A stretch of DNA of 64,000 bases from Roridomyces roridus (GCA_029378245.1 JARKIF010000001.1:744001-808000); one strand, 5' to 3'. Positions 1 through 11,767 are shown, counted from the stretch's first letter. Notes: generated by a model not told the origin, from the letters alone. Made by a program: numbers and translations.

Positions 1-617
1 AGTGGTATGCTGTACAAAGCGCGTTGAAACATAATCACCCGGGGCAACATCCTCTTGGGATATGTCTATCACGTTGTAGGGCGCCAGTGGCACGAAGTCT
101 TCGGGGGTGTGAGTGTTGATGGGGTGTCCCGCAGGCAGATAGATATTGAAGAAGAAATCAAAAGATCCTTCCGGTGTAACGCTGCCAACGTCTCCGACGG
201 ATATACCGTTTCTTCGATACTCTGCGGAGAGGTTTGCCCTCGGCCCTGGGATGTACAACGGAAAACCGCGTTTCCGCTGTAATAATTGGTTGCAGTAGAT
301 TTCGCTGTCTGCATATGCTTGGGTAGGTTGCAGAATCATGGGGAGCGCTGGAGCCTCCCTGAGCTGTAGGTTCAGTATTAGTCGTCGAAACCCGATAACG
401 TTACCTTGGATCCGGGCTACACACATCAGGTTCCGTAACGGTTAGCGCGCGTTCATTGGGACCTGCAGTCGAATACGTGTACGCTCCCTGAGCCCAGTGC
501 TGAATCGGACTCACCCAGAGTTTGTGCCATGTGGTAGTGCACATCTCCGGCAACGAATTGACCGCCGACGACCTCGAAGTTCTGAGCATTTTGGAAGAGC
601 TCGGATCTGTCCGTCAT
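1..617 (-). CDS. Uncharacterised agaricomycete protein, 5' part (family X, copy 1)
   Basis: Partial gene that continues beyond the left edge. The first exon starts MTDRSELFQNAQNF and contains VGGQFVAGDVHYH. Two introns with GT-AG ends follow, then a long exon with EIYCNQLLQRKRGFPLYIPG, GDVGSVTPEGSFDFFFNIYL and DVAPGDYVSTRF. Two further copies occur in this window (minus strand ending at 44288; plus strand from 45637). The family is recognised from memory as a conserved hypothetical protein of mushroom-forming fungi with no known function; no catalytic motif, signal peptide or membrane segment is visible. The frame is open to the edge. This copy preserves the uninterrupted target site (AAAAG at 160-164) of the solo LTR that splits the copy at 43.5 kb. 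Confidence 0.72.
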
Positions 618-1059
618 AATTCACTAATCATTGGTGCGGCGGTACAAGCCTCTTTACCTTTGTAAGACTGGACCAGGCGCTGGCTCAGTATCCGGCCATT
701 GACTGGGAGGACGTTGGGCAACCTGGGCTACAGTCTCCATGACGGGATGGGTGAGAGACGAGGTCACACATGAATAGCCGCCAGCTGGGGACAGTGAGAA
801 TCTGGCAGTGACAGCAGCGCACAGCACCTTAGAATCGTTCGGCGTCTATCAGTATTTCGGTGGTCATACGAAATACACCTCGATGTACTCACAAAAGGCC
901 AGTTTCATTGCTAGGCTAGCGAAGACAGACAGCGAGGAGCCTCAGGAGTCCGAGTCCGCTCTGAAGTATACCGAAATTTAAAGTAAAAGTTTGCCCCCAA
1001 GTGGTGCTTCATTCCGGAGAACGGAGTAGCTGACCAACGCAGACGAAGACGGAGCCGGG
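618..1059. other. Upstream region of family-X copy 1
   Basis: No gene seen. This stretch matches the upstream region of the copy at 44.3-44.5 kb, including a shared segment near 860-920 that corresponds to about 44515-44560. It probably holds the 5' untranslated region and promoter of copy 1. Confidence 0.5.
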
Positions 1060-1300
1060 GCCCAGTGCTGAACCGGAGTCACCCAGAGCTTGTGCCATGT
1101 GGTGGTGGACATCTCCAGAAACGAATTGGCCGGATGATGTCGAAGTTCTCAGCGTTCTGGAAGAAGTGGGATCTATCCACCATAATTTCAGTCTCGAAGG
1201 GTGGCAAGATCGACCTTACCTTTCTAAGACTGGCCCTGAATCAGTGTCCGGCCATCGAAGCGAAGGACGTTGGGGACTCACGACTGTAACACCCAAGTCG
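1060..1300 (-). pseudogene. Relict first exon of family X
   Basis: On the minus strand a start MVDRSHFFQNAENFDI is followed by a one-base deletion where intact copies encode VGGQFVSGD. The rest of the exon (about DVHHHMAQALGD, then a GT splice donor) is readable only in another frame. The sequence upstream of it also resembles the upstream region of the intact copies. It is therefore a decayed tandem duplicate of exon 1 plus promoter. An equivalent relict with the same deletion lies at 44.5-44.7 kb. Confidence 0.6.
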
Positions 1301-1449
1301 CCCAACACTTGCTGTCAGCAAGTGGATTACAATCGTTGCCGCCGCCACCGGTCGATTCCCAAGAAATACAATAAGAAAAGCTTGAGCTACGTTTCCCGCC
1401 CCCGACTCTCTAATTATAAACCCTCGGGCATCCGGCTTCAACTGCGGAG
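1301..1449. other. 3' flank of F-box locus A
   Basis: No gene. On the minus strand this flank matches, with substitutions, the 3' flank of the plus-strand F-box locus ending at 35955 (shared stretch around TGTATTTCTTGGGAATCG). The duplication of loci A and A' therefore included downstream DNA. Confidence 0.5.
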
Positions 1450-2711
1450 TCAATATGACTCGGACACGGAGAGAAATTCCTGCTTCTCGGGATACCCAAT
1501 GTACATATTCATCCCTTCCGCCACCAGTTGGCCCATTGCAGCCTGATTTTCGGGCGAAAGAACGACTGTGATGGGCTCGTTCATTCGGACGCGAACAGTT
1601 CGTAGATTGTCACGGCGGCGGGAGAGCGCGGTAAAGAGGACATCCAGGGAGGAAATAGACGGTGGGGCTTCCAAAGGGCCAATCTCGAAATATTGGAGCC
1701 GCTGGAGGATTTGACACGAGCCCGGCGTGAACTCTGCCAAAAGAATAAACAGCACTTCTGCCGTTTTGTGCTCCAAAGACCAAATCTCCAGATGCGTTAG
1801 AGCAGGGACGAGCACCATGAGATGCTTCCACGGCATGCGAGCGAGTTCACCGCTGCCCCAGTTACTCTCCCGGATACGGAGCCATTTGAGCTCGGGTGAT
1901 TGCTCCAAAAAGAAGCGGAAGTCGTCGATGGCGGTTCTCTCCGTGCATACAGAGAGGTACTCCAGCTGAGTCGAAACACGCATCAAATCGTGGGTGGGAG
2001 AATAAAAACTGACTCGACGCAGATTCGGGAGATGTAAATCCGATGAACCATGCACATCGACCAGCGACATCTTGCCGACATCCAACTCAACGAGGTTCGG
2101 GGTGGCACGTAGGAATCTGCGTATCGCAGGCCAGGCGCAATCAACGTCACTGCCGCACATCGAGAAGACTCGGAGGGACGGCAGCAACCCCGTGGGCTCC
2201 ACGCAAAGAGCTGGAAGAGCGCCTGCCTAGTGGAATCCCCGATGATGAAGTGAAACGAGGTTAGCCGCTCCGAATGGCGCCAAAGCAGGGTGACTTCGTC
2301 GACATTGGTGGGTCCCTCCAAGCACACGTGTAACGGATGACTCCGGGAGCGATCAAGCCACGCACCCAAGACCGTAATGAAGCCCTCGGGACGGGGAAAG
2401 GAGATGTTGATATCAGTCCACAGTTCGGCGGTAGAGACTGCGACGGCGCTCCACGAATGACAAATGTTAAGGAGAAGAATGGGGATGCAGCGAGCTTCAC
2501 GTTGAGGGTGACGCGAAACGGGGATGCACTGGATGAAGATTTCCGAGGTGATTTCGGGTGGAAGTCTCGTCACTGGATCGCACTCGGCGTTGAGTTGTCT
2601 TCCAAGGAGGATTTCCTCGTGCTGGAGTTTCAGCAAGACTTTTGGGTCCGTTTGCTGCTCGATTTCCACACAAACAGACTCGAGGCCGGCCTCGAGTTCT
2701 AGAACGGACAT
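1450..2711 (-). pseudogene. F-box/LRR-like gene, frameshifted (locus A)
   Basis: The start MSVLELEAGLESV leads into a short coiled coil, an F-box-like segment (RLPPEITSEIFIQCIPV), then LLLNICHSWSAVAVSTAELW and leucine-rich repeats. Such proteins usually act as substrate receptors in SCF ubiquitin ligases; the substrate is unknown. The frame breaks near 2180-2215: against its partner at 33113-35955 this locus lacks four bases between a CTCTTT and a CTGCCG stretch, and the LRR half (from PSLRVFSMCGSDVDCAWPAI to the end FLSVSESY) continues in another frame. Other members of the family are single-exon and no intron borders fit here, so the break is read as a mutation. Confidence 0.75.
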
Positions 2712-3040
2712 GGCCACCTACGGGTTGGAAGTGAGCTTTTACAGTCAGGGAATGATGAATCAGGCGGAGAACGTACTGGAAAGCAACGCAAAGCGATGGT
2801 GGTTGTAAGGAAGTAAGAGCACTGTTGACGTCTGTATGTGTCAATGTGCCGCATTGTTCGCTTCCGCCGCTTTATCCTCGTTCATTGTTCGAGTCGACGC
2901 GCGTCGCAGTCGGATAGCACGTTATAATTGAAAATCGGTGGTCCAGGCACGTGAAAAAAGCCGCAGAACTTGAAGTTGCAATGCGTGCAATTGCAAGGAG
3001 TACTCGACAAGATACTCAGTAATTAGTACAACTCGTGTAC
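2712..3040. other. Intergenic stretch, locus A to locus B
   Basis: No gene seen. It contains the 5' flank of locus A and the end of the decayed neighbour's 3' flank. The 5' flank resembles that of the partner locus at 33.0-33.1 kb. Confidence 0.4.
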
Positions 3041-4345
3041 TTACGACGCAGAACAAAGGAGATCTTTCCCATCGCCGTCGACGATCCGCACGTCCATGCT
3101 CCCACCAGCCCAAACTCTCGGAATACGGCGAGCGTGTTTTCCGAGCCCAATCAACCCACGAGCGGGCCGTCAAACGGATAGTCTTTAGTCTGCTGGGACA
3201 GGTGCTCAGACTATTCGCCAGCGTATTCCACTGCGGACCGAAATGGTGGTTGAAAGTCCGATCGTAGGTAAGCTCCAGAGTTGGAGATTCGGGAGGACGA
3301 GGGACTCGGCAGGCTGCGTCAAGACGTGGAGGAACAGCGCCACATTGTCAACTCGCCAATTCCGAAGGTTCAAGTAGTCCATGGTGGGAAGGAGAGCGAA
3401 GATTTCAGCGAACCCCCCGATATCCACAAGGTTGGGATACTCCAGTTTCCAACACCCGGACTGGCGGTGACGATCGCCGCAAGAAGGAGAGGATTTTTTG
3501 ATCGCATCCACTTTCGGAGGATCGAAGGGTAAGATTGTCGAGTCGAGGCGCCGCTATGGAATGCAAATGCAAATGACTTGAGAGCGAACCTCCAAGACAA
3601 CTGAGCCGACGCAGATTCGGGAGGAGCACGGGCTCTGTCGGAACATCCAGATTCCGAATGCCGGGCAAGCCTTTGAATTTCAAATCAACGAGGTTTGGGC
3701 AAAGACGCAGCAATGGGAAGATCGAGCGCCACGACATTTCGATTGAGCTCCGGCCGACAAACGACAGCTCTCGAAGACACAAAAGCGGTTCCTGGGTATC
3801 ATGCCTCCCAGGACGTTGTAGTGGCCGTCCTCGTAGTAGTCATCTACGGTGACTTTGGTAAAATGGATGCGCAAAGATGTGAGGCGCTGCGAGTGAAGCC
3901 AAAGGACGGAGATAACACGCGACTCCACGTATCCCTGCAGGGATATCTTCAAGGGACGGTTGCTAGCCCATTGGAGCCAACGCTGTAGCAGCTCGGGGAA
4001 TCGCTCTGGTCGCGATCGAGGGAGGTGTATATCGAGCTCGGCCCATAATCGAGGAATAGATGTCGCAATGTCCGTCCGAGCATGACAAACGTTGAGGAGG
4101 AGCATGGGGGCAGATCGCCATTCCAGCTCAACGGGGTACCGGTCCACACACTGGAGAAAAATCTCGGTCGAGATTTCTACTGGCAATTTTGCGATAGGAT
4201 CGCGCATGGCGTTGAGTCGGCGCAGATCTCGAAGAAGGCTTTCATCGAGCCCGACTCGGAGTCCGCTCTGAGTCAAGAATTCTTTCTCCCGCTCGATATC
4301 AGCGGAGACTTGAGCGATGAGTGCGTCGAGTTCTAGCTCAGACAT
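3041..4345 (-). pseudogene. F-box/LRR-like pseudogene (locus B)
   Basis: The N-terminus MSELELDALIAQVSADIE, the F-box KLPVEISTEIFLQCVDRY and the LLLNVCHARTDIA segment are intact. The frame is lost where intact relatives read IPQEPLLCLEEL, because ATACCCC has become ATACCC; the next piece (LRELSFVGRSSIEMSWRSIF and following LRRs) is in another frame, and at least one more shift lies further on, before a recognisable C-terminus DGDGKDLLCSAS. The same one-base deletion is present in the plus-strand locus at 31498. The two also share LDIHLPRSRPE, so they are sister copies. Confidence 0.75.
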
Positions 4346-4811
4346 TTGGAGTGCTGGAAGAGGTGAGGATCGGTGCATCATGCGGGGTACGGCCATACCT
4401 ACGAGCAAGGAGCACGATTGAGATGGTAGTCAAGTAGAAGACTTGACAGTGACAGCCTGAGGCTGGGAGAGGAGCCCACGACGTCAACAGGAATAAGGTA
4501 CGCCGCTTCAATTTGCTGCGGAAACACGGGGCGTTCGATGACAGAGGTTGGATTCGTTTCAATAATGAGGTGGGCGGGCGACTGAGACCTTGAGACGCGT
4601 AGCAGGAGTACAGACGAGTACACAGTCAAGGGACTTGGGCGCACGTGATGGACATTCATTCCCAAACTCAAAATGCCCCTATTTACGAATCCTATGCGCT
4701 AAAGTACTCCAAGGAGACAGAAAATATGCAGCTGGGCTATCGAACGGAGGCACTCGGGAGCTCAATACACTATACAAAAACAGTGCTCAGCCGTCTATAT
4801 ACATAAGTAAG
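4346..4811. other. Intergenic stretch, locus B to locus C
   Basis: No gene seen. It should hold the promoter of locus B and the 3' end of locus C. The segment around 4640-4690 has a counterpart in the 31.1-31.2 kb flank of the partner locus C'. Confidence 0.4.
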
Positions 4812-6092
4812 TCAATAATTCCGAGTCGTCGGTGCAGAAAGAAGATCCTGCCCATCGTCATCGACGACCCGAACGTCCATCCCACCAGCCCCAAGTTCTC
4901 GGAATAGGGCACGCGTATTGTCCTTGACCCCGATGAGCCCAAGAGCCACCGTCAAGCGAATACTCTGTACTCTGCTGCCGCGACATACGCGCAGACTAGT
5001 CGCCAGCATATTCCACTTTGGGTCGGAAGCAGGGTGGTTGGAATCGTCGTAGAAAAGCTCGAGAATCCGAAGATTCGGGACTCGCTCCGGCAGAATACGA
5101 ATTAACTGCGCCGCATCGCCTATTCCCCAGTTCCCAAGCTTCAAATGGTCCATGGTGGGAAGGAGGGAGAGGAATTCAGGCAACTGGGCCAAATCCGAGT
5201 CGGGAATCCTGCTGCAATCTGCCAGCTCCAACACCCGGAGTGGTGGTGACGATCGCCGCAGGAAGGAGAGGATTTTATCATCGCATGGATTCTTGACGGA
5301 TCGAAAAGTGAGATTTTCGAGTCGGGGCGCCGTTATACATTGCAAATGCATTGCGAGTGCACCTCCAGAAGAACTGAACTTGCGCAGATTTGGGAGGAGC
5401 ACTGGCTCCTTCGGGACGTCCAGAGGCCGAATCCGGGGCATGCTTCTAAAATCCAAATCGACGAGGTTTGGGGCAAGGCGCAGCAGTTCAAAGATCGAGC
5501 GCCATGACATGTCGATTGAAGTCCGGCCCACGAACGACAGCTCCTCAAGGCACAGAAGCGGTTCCTGGGGTATCGCGCCTCCCAGGGCGTTATAATGCCC
5601 ATCCTCGTAGTAGTCATCTACGGTCACATCGCTAAAGTCGACATGCAGAGATGTGAGGTTGTGCGAGTGAAGCCAGATGGTGGAGACAACGCGAACGTCT
5701 ACGTAGCCGTCAAGGGATATATTCAGGGGTTGGGTCCTCGCCCATTGGAGCCACTTCTGTAGAAGTTCTGGGAAGCCCTCCGGTTGAGGGAGGTCGAGAT
5801 AGAGCTCGGCCCATAACCGGGGAGTGGATATCGCGATGTCTGTCCAAGCATGACAGACGTTGAGGAGGAGCATGTGCGTATCGCTGGGTCGAGGGTCCTT
5901 GTCGGACGGCAGACATTGGAGGAAAATCTCCGCCGCAATTTCGAGTGGCAATCTAGCCATAGGATCGCGCAGAGCGTTGAGCCGGCGGTGAAGATGACTC
6001 TTGTTCCGCTGAAGCCCCTGAAGAACTTCTGTCTGCCGCTCAATGTCGGCTGAGACTTTGACGATGAGTGCTTCGAGTTCTAGCTCAGACAT
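4812..6092 (-). CDS. F-box/LRR-like protein, intact (locus C)
   Basis: Single-exon gene of about 426 residues. Order of parts: MSELELEALIVKVSADIERQ coiled coil, linker LRRLNALRDP-like, F-box-like ARLPLEIAAEIFLQCLP, the LLLNVCHAWTDIAISTPRLW block, then irregular leucine-rich repeats (for example LSFVGRTSIDMSWRSIF, APRLENLTF, FLRRSSPPLRVLEL) and a conserved tail ending FRELGAGGMDVRVVDDDGQD. By family it would bind Skp1 through the F-box and present an unknown target for ubiquitination. It is the only intact copy among the six left-hand loci. Its closest partner is the plus-strand gene at 29750. The ATG at MSEL is the first in frame. Confidence 0.82.
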   Translation of the reverse strand: MSELELEALIVKVSADIERQTEVLQGLQRNKSHLHRRLNALRDPMARLPLEIAAEIFLQCLPSDKDPRPSDTHMLLLNVCHAWTDIAISTPRLWAELYLDLPQPEGFPELLQKWLQWARTQPLNISLDGYVDVRVVSTIWLHSHNLTSLHVDFSDVTVDDYYEDGHYNALGGAIPQEPLLCLEELSFVGRTSIDMSWRSIFELLRLAPNLVDLDFRSMPRIRPLDVPKEPVLLPNLRKFSSSGGALAMHLQCITAPRLENLTFRSVKNPCDDKILSFLRRSSPPLRVLELADCSRIPDSDLAQLPEFLSLLPTMDHLKLGNWGIGDAAQLIRILPERVPNLRILELFYDDSNHPASDPKWNMLATSLRVCRGSRVQSIRLTVALGLIGVKDNTRALFRELGAGGMDVRVVDDDGQDLLSAPTTRNY

Positions 6093-6203
6093 GGAATGCT
6101 GGAGACTGGAGTGCAAGAGGTGAGGGTTGTTCTACGCAGCGGGCGGCAAGACCTAATCACCTAGGAGCAGAGAAAACGATTCAGGTGGTGGTCGTGGTAC
6201 GGG

Positions 6204-6404
6204 TCAAGTAGAAAGGGGTTGGCCTGGCGACACGCACACACCGACAAACAATTCTGAATCGCTTCCAGCGTTCACATTGAGTACAGCGTTGAGTTGGCGC
6301 AGCAGATGGATTTTTCTTTTCTCGAGGCCGGTCAGAGCTTCTCGATGGTGCTCTATATCGGCAGAGACTTGGGCGATGTGCGCCTCGAGCTGTGCAGCAG
6401 ACAT
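6204..6404 (-). pseudogene. Truncated N-terminus of an F-box/LRR-like gene
   Basis: The start MSAAQLEAHIAQVSADIEHH and the coiled coil up to LLRQLNAVLNVNAG match the family N-terminus. The sequence then diverges before the F-box and stops. No F-box or repeats follow within the gap to the next locus, so this is an orphaned 5' fragment. Confidence 0.6.
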
Positions 6405-6791
6405 ACGACATACGACGCTGTGAAATACTGAACGTGAGGGCTATCTCGTGATTCGTAAGTGAGCAGCATACGGTTCAGAATGGTGGTATCGCGCAAAGAG
6501 ATTCAGTTGTTCAGGACGCGGCGGACGATGGTGGTGGTGGAAAGAGTGTTTGATCGGTGGACACATAGATACGTGAACGGTGATGGAAATGTCTGGATCG
6601 GTGTCTCACGAGATTTGGCAGTTGTGGGACCGGGTGGCCGCATTTCTGTTGTGGAATTGGATTTTATTATAACGAGTTACACTAGCTAAAAGCCAGAGGA
6701 TGAATGAGCAATTTGATTTATCTCGAAAAGTGGAACACGTACGTCTAGGTAGACTATACTCAAGAGCATCCGCATACCGCGACATTATGAC
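6405..6791. other. Intergenic stretch, relict to locus D
   Basis: No gene seen. It contains the immediate upstream flank of the truncated fragment and the 3' flank of locus D. Confidence 0.4.
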
Positions 6792-8061
6792 TCAGAAGAG
6801 GTCTTTCCCACCTCCGTCCACGAGTCGAATGTCCCCAGCAGCCCCAAGCTCTCGGAATACGGCAAGCGTGCCTTCCGAAGCCTCGATTAAACCACGAGCG
6901 GCCGTCAAGCGGATAATCGGTATTCTGCCAAAACATACGCCCAGACTAGTCGCCAGCGCCCCCCACTGTGAGTCGGAAGCGGGATGGTGCGAAGCGCCGT
7001 CGTAGGAAATCTCTAGAATCCGAAGATTCGGGACAAGGGACGCGGCGGGCTGCATCAAGATGCCAAGCAACTCCGCCACATCGCCTGCTCGCCGGTTCCG
7101 AAGCTTCAAATGGTCAATGGTGGGAAGGAGAGCGAAGAATTCAGCGAGCCGCTCGAAATCCCCGATTTTGACATGCTCCAGTTCCAACACCCGGACTGAC
7201 TGTGACGATCGTCGCAGGAAAGAGAGGATGTCGTCATGGGATGCGTTTTTGACGAATCGAAGAAGTGAGATTTTCGAGCCGAGGCGCCGTTATGCAATGC
7301 AAATGATCTGAGAGTGAGCCTCCAACGGAACCGAACCGACGCAGGTTCGGAAGGAAGCACAGGCTGTTTCGGAACATCCGCACCCCAAATACAAGGCATG
7401 TTTCGAAAGTCCAGACTGACGAGGTTTGGAGAAGAACGCAGCAGTTGAAAGATCGGCATGCCACGCAATTTCCGTCTCACGCCGGCCGACAAACGTCAAC
7501 TCTTGAAGACACGGGAACGGCACCTGGGGTATCGTGTCTCCCAGGGCCTTATAGTCGCAGCCATCCTTCAAGTAGTAGTCTTCCATACTCACCGTGCTAA
7601 AGTGGATGTGCAGAGATTTGAGCTGCCGCCAGTGAAGCCAGATGACGGAGGCAACGCGAGGTTCCATGTATCCCTTGACGAATATCTTCAAGGGGCGGTT
7701 GCTCGCCCATTGGAGCCAACGTGTTAGGAGTTCCGGGAAACCCTCTGGTTTAGGGAGGTCGATATCAATCTCGGCCCATAACCCGGGAGTAGATATCGCA
7801 ATGTCGGTCCACGCATGGCAGACATTGAGGAGGAGCATGGGGGCAGACCGGCGGTGAGGCCTAACGAGGGTACCGGTCCACACACTGGAGAAAAATCTCC
7901 GCTGCAATTTCGAGCGGCAATTTTGCGATGGGATCGCGCATGGCGTTGAGTTGGCGCAAAAGATGGCTTTTCTCGCGGTGGAGTCCTCGCAGGACCTCCG
8001 TCTGCCGCTCGATATCAGCGGAGACTGTGGCGATGAGTGCCTCGAGCTCCAGCTCGGACAT
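6792..8061 (-). pseudogene. F-box/LRR-like pseudogene (locus D)
   Basis: The start MSELELEALIATVSADIERQ and the F-box KLPLEIAAEIFLQCVDRYP are intact. One extra base directly after the F-box, compared with locus B, moves the frame before SAPMLLLNVCHAWTDIA. At least two more shifts occur around 7230-7490, where LRR text appears successively in different frames (FQLLRSSPNLVSLDF; APRLENLTS). The C-terminal part (LLPTIDHLKLRNRRAGDVAEL to VDGGGKDLF) is readable. With several independent breaks it cannot encode a full receptor. Confidence 0.8.
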
Positions 8062-8474
8062 TTGGACACTGCCAAGACGCGGGGAGGTGAGACTCGTTTA
8101 GCAACGCTTGAGAGGAAAATGTACACTGGCAGCTCAGACCCGGATGATTCAAACTCGGTTCGTAGCCCTTTGTTTGCACTCCGCGACCTCGGACCCTTGG
8201 GGGCACTCGGAAAGAAAGCGATGAGAACGTTGCGCTCGTGTTCGCGAAAATTCGATGGCACTCGTGGTGGTACGGAGTCAAGCGACAACGGTGCACGTGA
8301 TGGAACTTGAATCGCGTTCTGACGTCAATGCCCCTATCCGATTCGGATTTGTCGATCCTTTCTTCAGAACACGGAAAAAATCGATTGCAATAGCTTGAAT
8401 ACAGGAGTAACATAATGCATACACCGTATAGACATTGAACAGGCCACCCTGCGCCATAAGTATCAGTAAGTTTC
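8062..8474. other. Upstream region of locus D
   Basis: No gene seen. It would contain the promoter of locus D and the 3' flank of locus E, and holds one perfect CRE palindrome. Confidence 0.4.
8320..8327. promoter_or_regulatory. CRE palindrome TGACGTCA
   Basis: Perfect 8-base CRE upstream of the decayed locus D. Such sites bind ATF/CREB-type bZIP factors; a single site may be chance. Confidence 0.3.
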
Positions 8475-9774
8475 TCAAGAAACATCTAGACGGAGTAAAT
8501 TTTCCCCTGACCCCGCGTCACCGATACGGATGTCCATACCATCCGCCAATAGCTCTTCAAAGGGCCCGAACTCCAAAATGTTGATTGACTCGATTTCGCC
8601 AAAGATATTGGCAATCGTGACACGAACAGTCCGCAGCTGGGTGCGACGGGCAATCAGCGCACGAAGCAGAAGCGCCAACCCTGCTCGAGGGTCCAGAGGT
8701 TCCACTTGAATAATCCGAGGGTCGTCATCAATGACCAAGGTTTGGAGATTCTGAAGCCGGGTCGATGAACTCGGTTCAGCGAAAAATGTAAGAAACTGTG
8801 TCCAGGTCCTGGATGAAGGACAATCGAGTCGCAGACGTTTGACGTCAGGGACGAGGGACGAGAGGACATCCCAATGTCCAAAGGCCTCCACTTCAAGTTC
8901 CTGAATGGGCGGTATCGACGATCGCCGCAGAAAGCCTAATAGTACGTCGTTGTTGGCATCGGCCCCTGAGGCTCCGACGAGCAGGCTTTCGAGCCGAGGC
9001 GCCGAAATCCAATTGAGAACTCTGGAAGGCACAGAGGATTCCCAAGCCGGAAACTCCCAACCGACGCAAGGTTGGAAAAACAAGCTCTGTGCTGTCCTTC
9101 AAGTCGGCCCCAACGAGTGATATATGCTTGAACATAAAGTTCAGTAAGGTTGGGGCAAATTTGTAGGAGCTGGAAGACTGAAGACAGAGAGCAGCGACTT
9201 GGGAGTGTCCACTGTCGGCCGCGGATGGACAGGACTTGAAGGGAGGGAAGAAGCCCCCGAGGTTTCGTTCCGCTCAGTGACAAAAGGTAATTGGGCGGGC
9301 CAGCGCTCTCCGCCCGCGTCAGGTGCGTCAACTGCATCAGGCTGTCGGGGCCGCTGCCCTCCCTCATCACTTTTATATCGATCAGGGAGAAGCTCAAACA
9401 CTCCAGCCTCCCCGAATGACGCCAAACAAGGGCGACTACAAGCGGATCGACCTGTCCATGGAAGGAAAGACGCAACGGCAAGTTTCCAGCCCGCTCAAAC
9501 CATCGCGACAACAGTGCCTCGAACGCTGAGCACCGCGGGAACTTTGCATAGATGCAAGCCCATAGCGCAGGGGTAGACAACGCGATCGTGGTCCATGCGG
9601 TGCAGATATTGAGGAGAAGCATGGGAGCCTCCTTGGCGCATGCTTCCGGGATGGAAGGGAGACAATGGATGAAGATGTTGGAGGAGAGCTCAAGTGGCAA
9701 CTTCGAGACTGGATCGCGAACGGCGTTGAGGTGATGGACTTGAGCGATGCTCGCTTCGATTCTTGGGCAGACAT
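8475..9774 (-). pseudogene. F-box/LRR-like pseudogene (locus E)
   Basis: This is a more distant family member. Its N-terminal coiled coil has been shortened: RIEASIAQV runs straight into HHLNAVRDPVSK, and the first ATG is out of frame with it. The F-box-like KLPLELSSNIFIHCLPS and LLLNICTAWTTIALSTPALW are followed by LRRs until about 9050, where the frame is lost. The C-terminal half (NWISAPRLESLLVG to GMDIRIGDAGSGENLL) continues in another frame. Two breaks and the shortened N-terminus make a functional product unlikely. Confidence 0.72.
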
Positions 9775-10186
9775 GATGACAGTGGGTCAGTGGCTCTTTC
9801 TTTACGCCACATTAACACAACATGCCACAGAAAGGTCGAATACGCACTTATTACGCTTATCGAAGTCGCTAGTTGATTGGCGACGATTCAAGTGAGATGA
9901 AGGTCGGATGAGAGAGAAGTCGAGGAAGAAGTTGAAGAACAACGCGCTTCAGCGATGCCTGGCACTGAAGGCCCTTTGTTGCGGGCACTGAAAGGCGTCG
10001 TGACGGTCGTCTTGAATGAAAGGCCTTTACGGCATGTCCCCTATATTTGAATTGCGCTGGACAAATCGCCCATGCCCGACCACGCCCTACACCAGGGAAC
10101 GAGGAGCCCAAATATTACAATTCTCGTGGCGATATTATCTTACAACGTCCATAAACTAGATCTATGCGAATCGAATCGAATGGTAT
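9775..10186. other. Boundary between F-box cluster and conserved island
   Basis: No gene seen. It contains the upstream flank of locus E and the 3' end of ATG15. Confidence 0.4.
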
Positions 10187-11767
10187 TCATCCACCCTTTG
10201 TCGAAGAGTTGCCAAATTCCCAACTATAGCACTCCTACACACAGCGTCGTCAGTCAGTCTCCGTCCGTCTGGTAACATCGAGAGAACAAGGGTAGACGTA
10301 CCACACAATCAGTCTCCTCATGTGGCTGCGGCACCTCCCGCCCAGCCTCCACCGCCGGCGGCCACTCGGCACCAAGTATCCTGTCGATGACCTGCACGAT
10401 CCCATGCGTCCGGATGTCCACAGACCACCCACTGTCCGAGACAGTATCATATACGATGCTCTGCCCTAAATGACATCGGGACTCCATGGCGTAGCCAGCA
10501 ATCGCACAGGACGAGAGGACGCCGTTGCATGTGCCCATGGCGATGGGGTCGGCGGTGTGGTAGACGTGGGTTATGTGCAGCGTAGAGGGCTAAGGTATGG
10601 TCATGGTCAGGTGTAGCTCATGTCCCGTGAAGAGAAGAGATACTCACGGGCGAAGGGAGATGCAGGCGCCCCGCAGCCATCTTTTCGCCGGGGGACTCGA
10701 AAGCGACGACGGGGGCACCAAAGGTAGCGCCCAGAAGGGATGCAAGGGCTCCGCCTAAGGAGTGGCCGATGACCCAAATGTCCGAGTCGGGGTACATGTA
10801 CGTGAGGTTATTGTACAGATTCTGCAGTCTGGTCAGCAGCAGATACAATAAGAAAGAAAAGTCAGAGACGCACGGTGGCCACAGGGTAAAACAGACTGTC
10901 CTCTATAAGCGCCTGCTCAACGCACTCGGTATCACACTTCCAGCCTCCCTTAGTAACATCCGCAGACCTGTAGTCCACGTCCAATCGACGCGCGCGCAAC
11001 AACAGCTAAACAGCAAGTTATCGTTCAGCTTGTCCTTCTTGGCCGTCGGACCTCCACCTCCAAGGAAGCCGTTGGACGTGCCCTTGAGAGCGAGGACGAC
11101 CGTACTGTTATCCGGGTTAGCAAAGACATGGCCTCGAAACCCATCCGCGTCTGGTTCCCATCCAAACGGATACGACTGATAGCCTACTTCAGCTTCTTGC
11201 AAAGCGAAAAGAACAGAGAGCACATACCACACTCCAATTCGCGCCCAACTCGTACCACCCCGTCGTATTCGGCTCAATATACGCATTACTCGACATCTTG
11301 GCCAACCTACAATCCGGGTTCATTCAGCAAAGAACAGCTTCCTGCGGATCCGAAGCACTCACTCGAGTATCGTACCCCGCTTCTCCACATCGGGAGCCAC
11401 AATCTCCTCTTCCTCCCACGGGAACTCCTGCAGTAGACTCTGCCCGAATCGCATAGACTGTATCCTCGCTTGTGCATGCAGAGCGAAGGATTGAGGCTTG
11501 TACGTCTTTATCCTGCGTGTCTCGAGGTGTGTGTTGCTGTGGCTCGGAGGAAGAAGAGTCGGAGGAGGAGGGTAGCAGATTGGACTTGTCGCGGACGACG
11601 TCCGCAAAGACGACAGCATTGGAAGGAGAGACTGCGTGGAGATGACGCAGTTCAAAGCTCAGCTGCTGCGGCGGGGGCGGCACAGTGTCGAGGCCGACGT
11701 CGGTAGTGTCAGTGAGTAGAGACAACAGCGAGAGCAGGAAGCTCGTCAAGGCAGTCGGCAGCAGCAT
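10187..11767 (-). CDS. ATG15: Autophagy-related vacuolar lipase ATG15
   Basis: Class 3 lipase that in fungi reaches the vacuole through the multivesicular-body route and lyses autophagic and Cvt bodies. The N-terminus [18 protein letters not shown] is a hydrophobic signal anchor. Family landmarks follow in order: [81 protein letters not shown] with the catalytic serine in [36 protein letters not shown] and the tail CYSWEFGN. The gene has several introns of about 50 bases; the last one (donor GTACGT) joins TDCV to ECYSWEFG. It lies 193 bases downstream of the trehalase on the same strand. ATG22, acting in the same vacuolar step, is 13 kb away. Confidence 0.9.

Larger units (their letters stand above)
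1..1300. repeat. Segmental duplication, left copy
   Basis: Collinear and in the same orientation with about 43375-44760: family-X coding exon, two introns, first exon, promoter, then relict first exon. Differences are a 303-base solo LTR present only in the right copy and about 200 bases near 920-1100 present only in the left copy. Confidence 0.65.

Noticed and set aside
1450..9774. Introns as the explanation of frame changes in the F-box loci
   Set aside because: Intact relatives are single-exon, the breaks equal small insertions or deletions when copies are aligned, and no GT-AG borders fit at those points.
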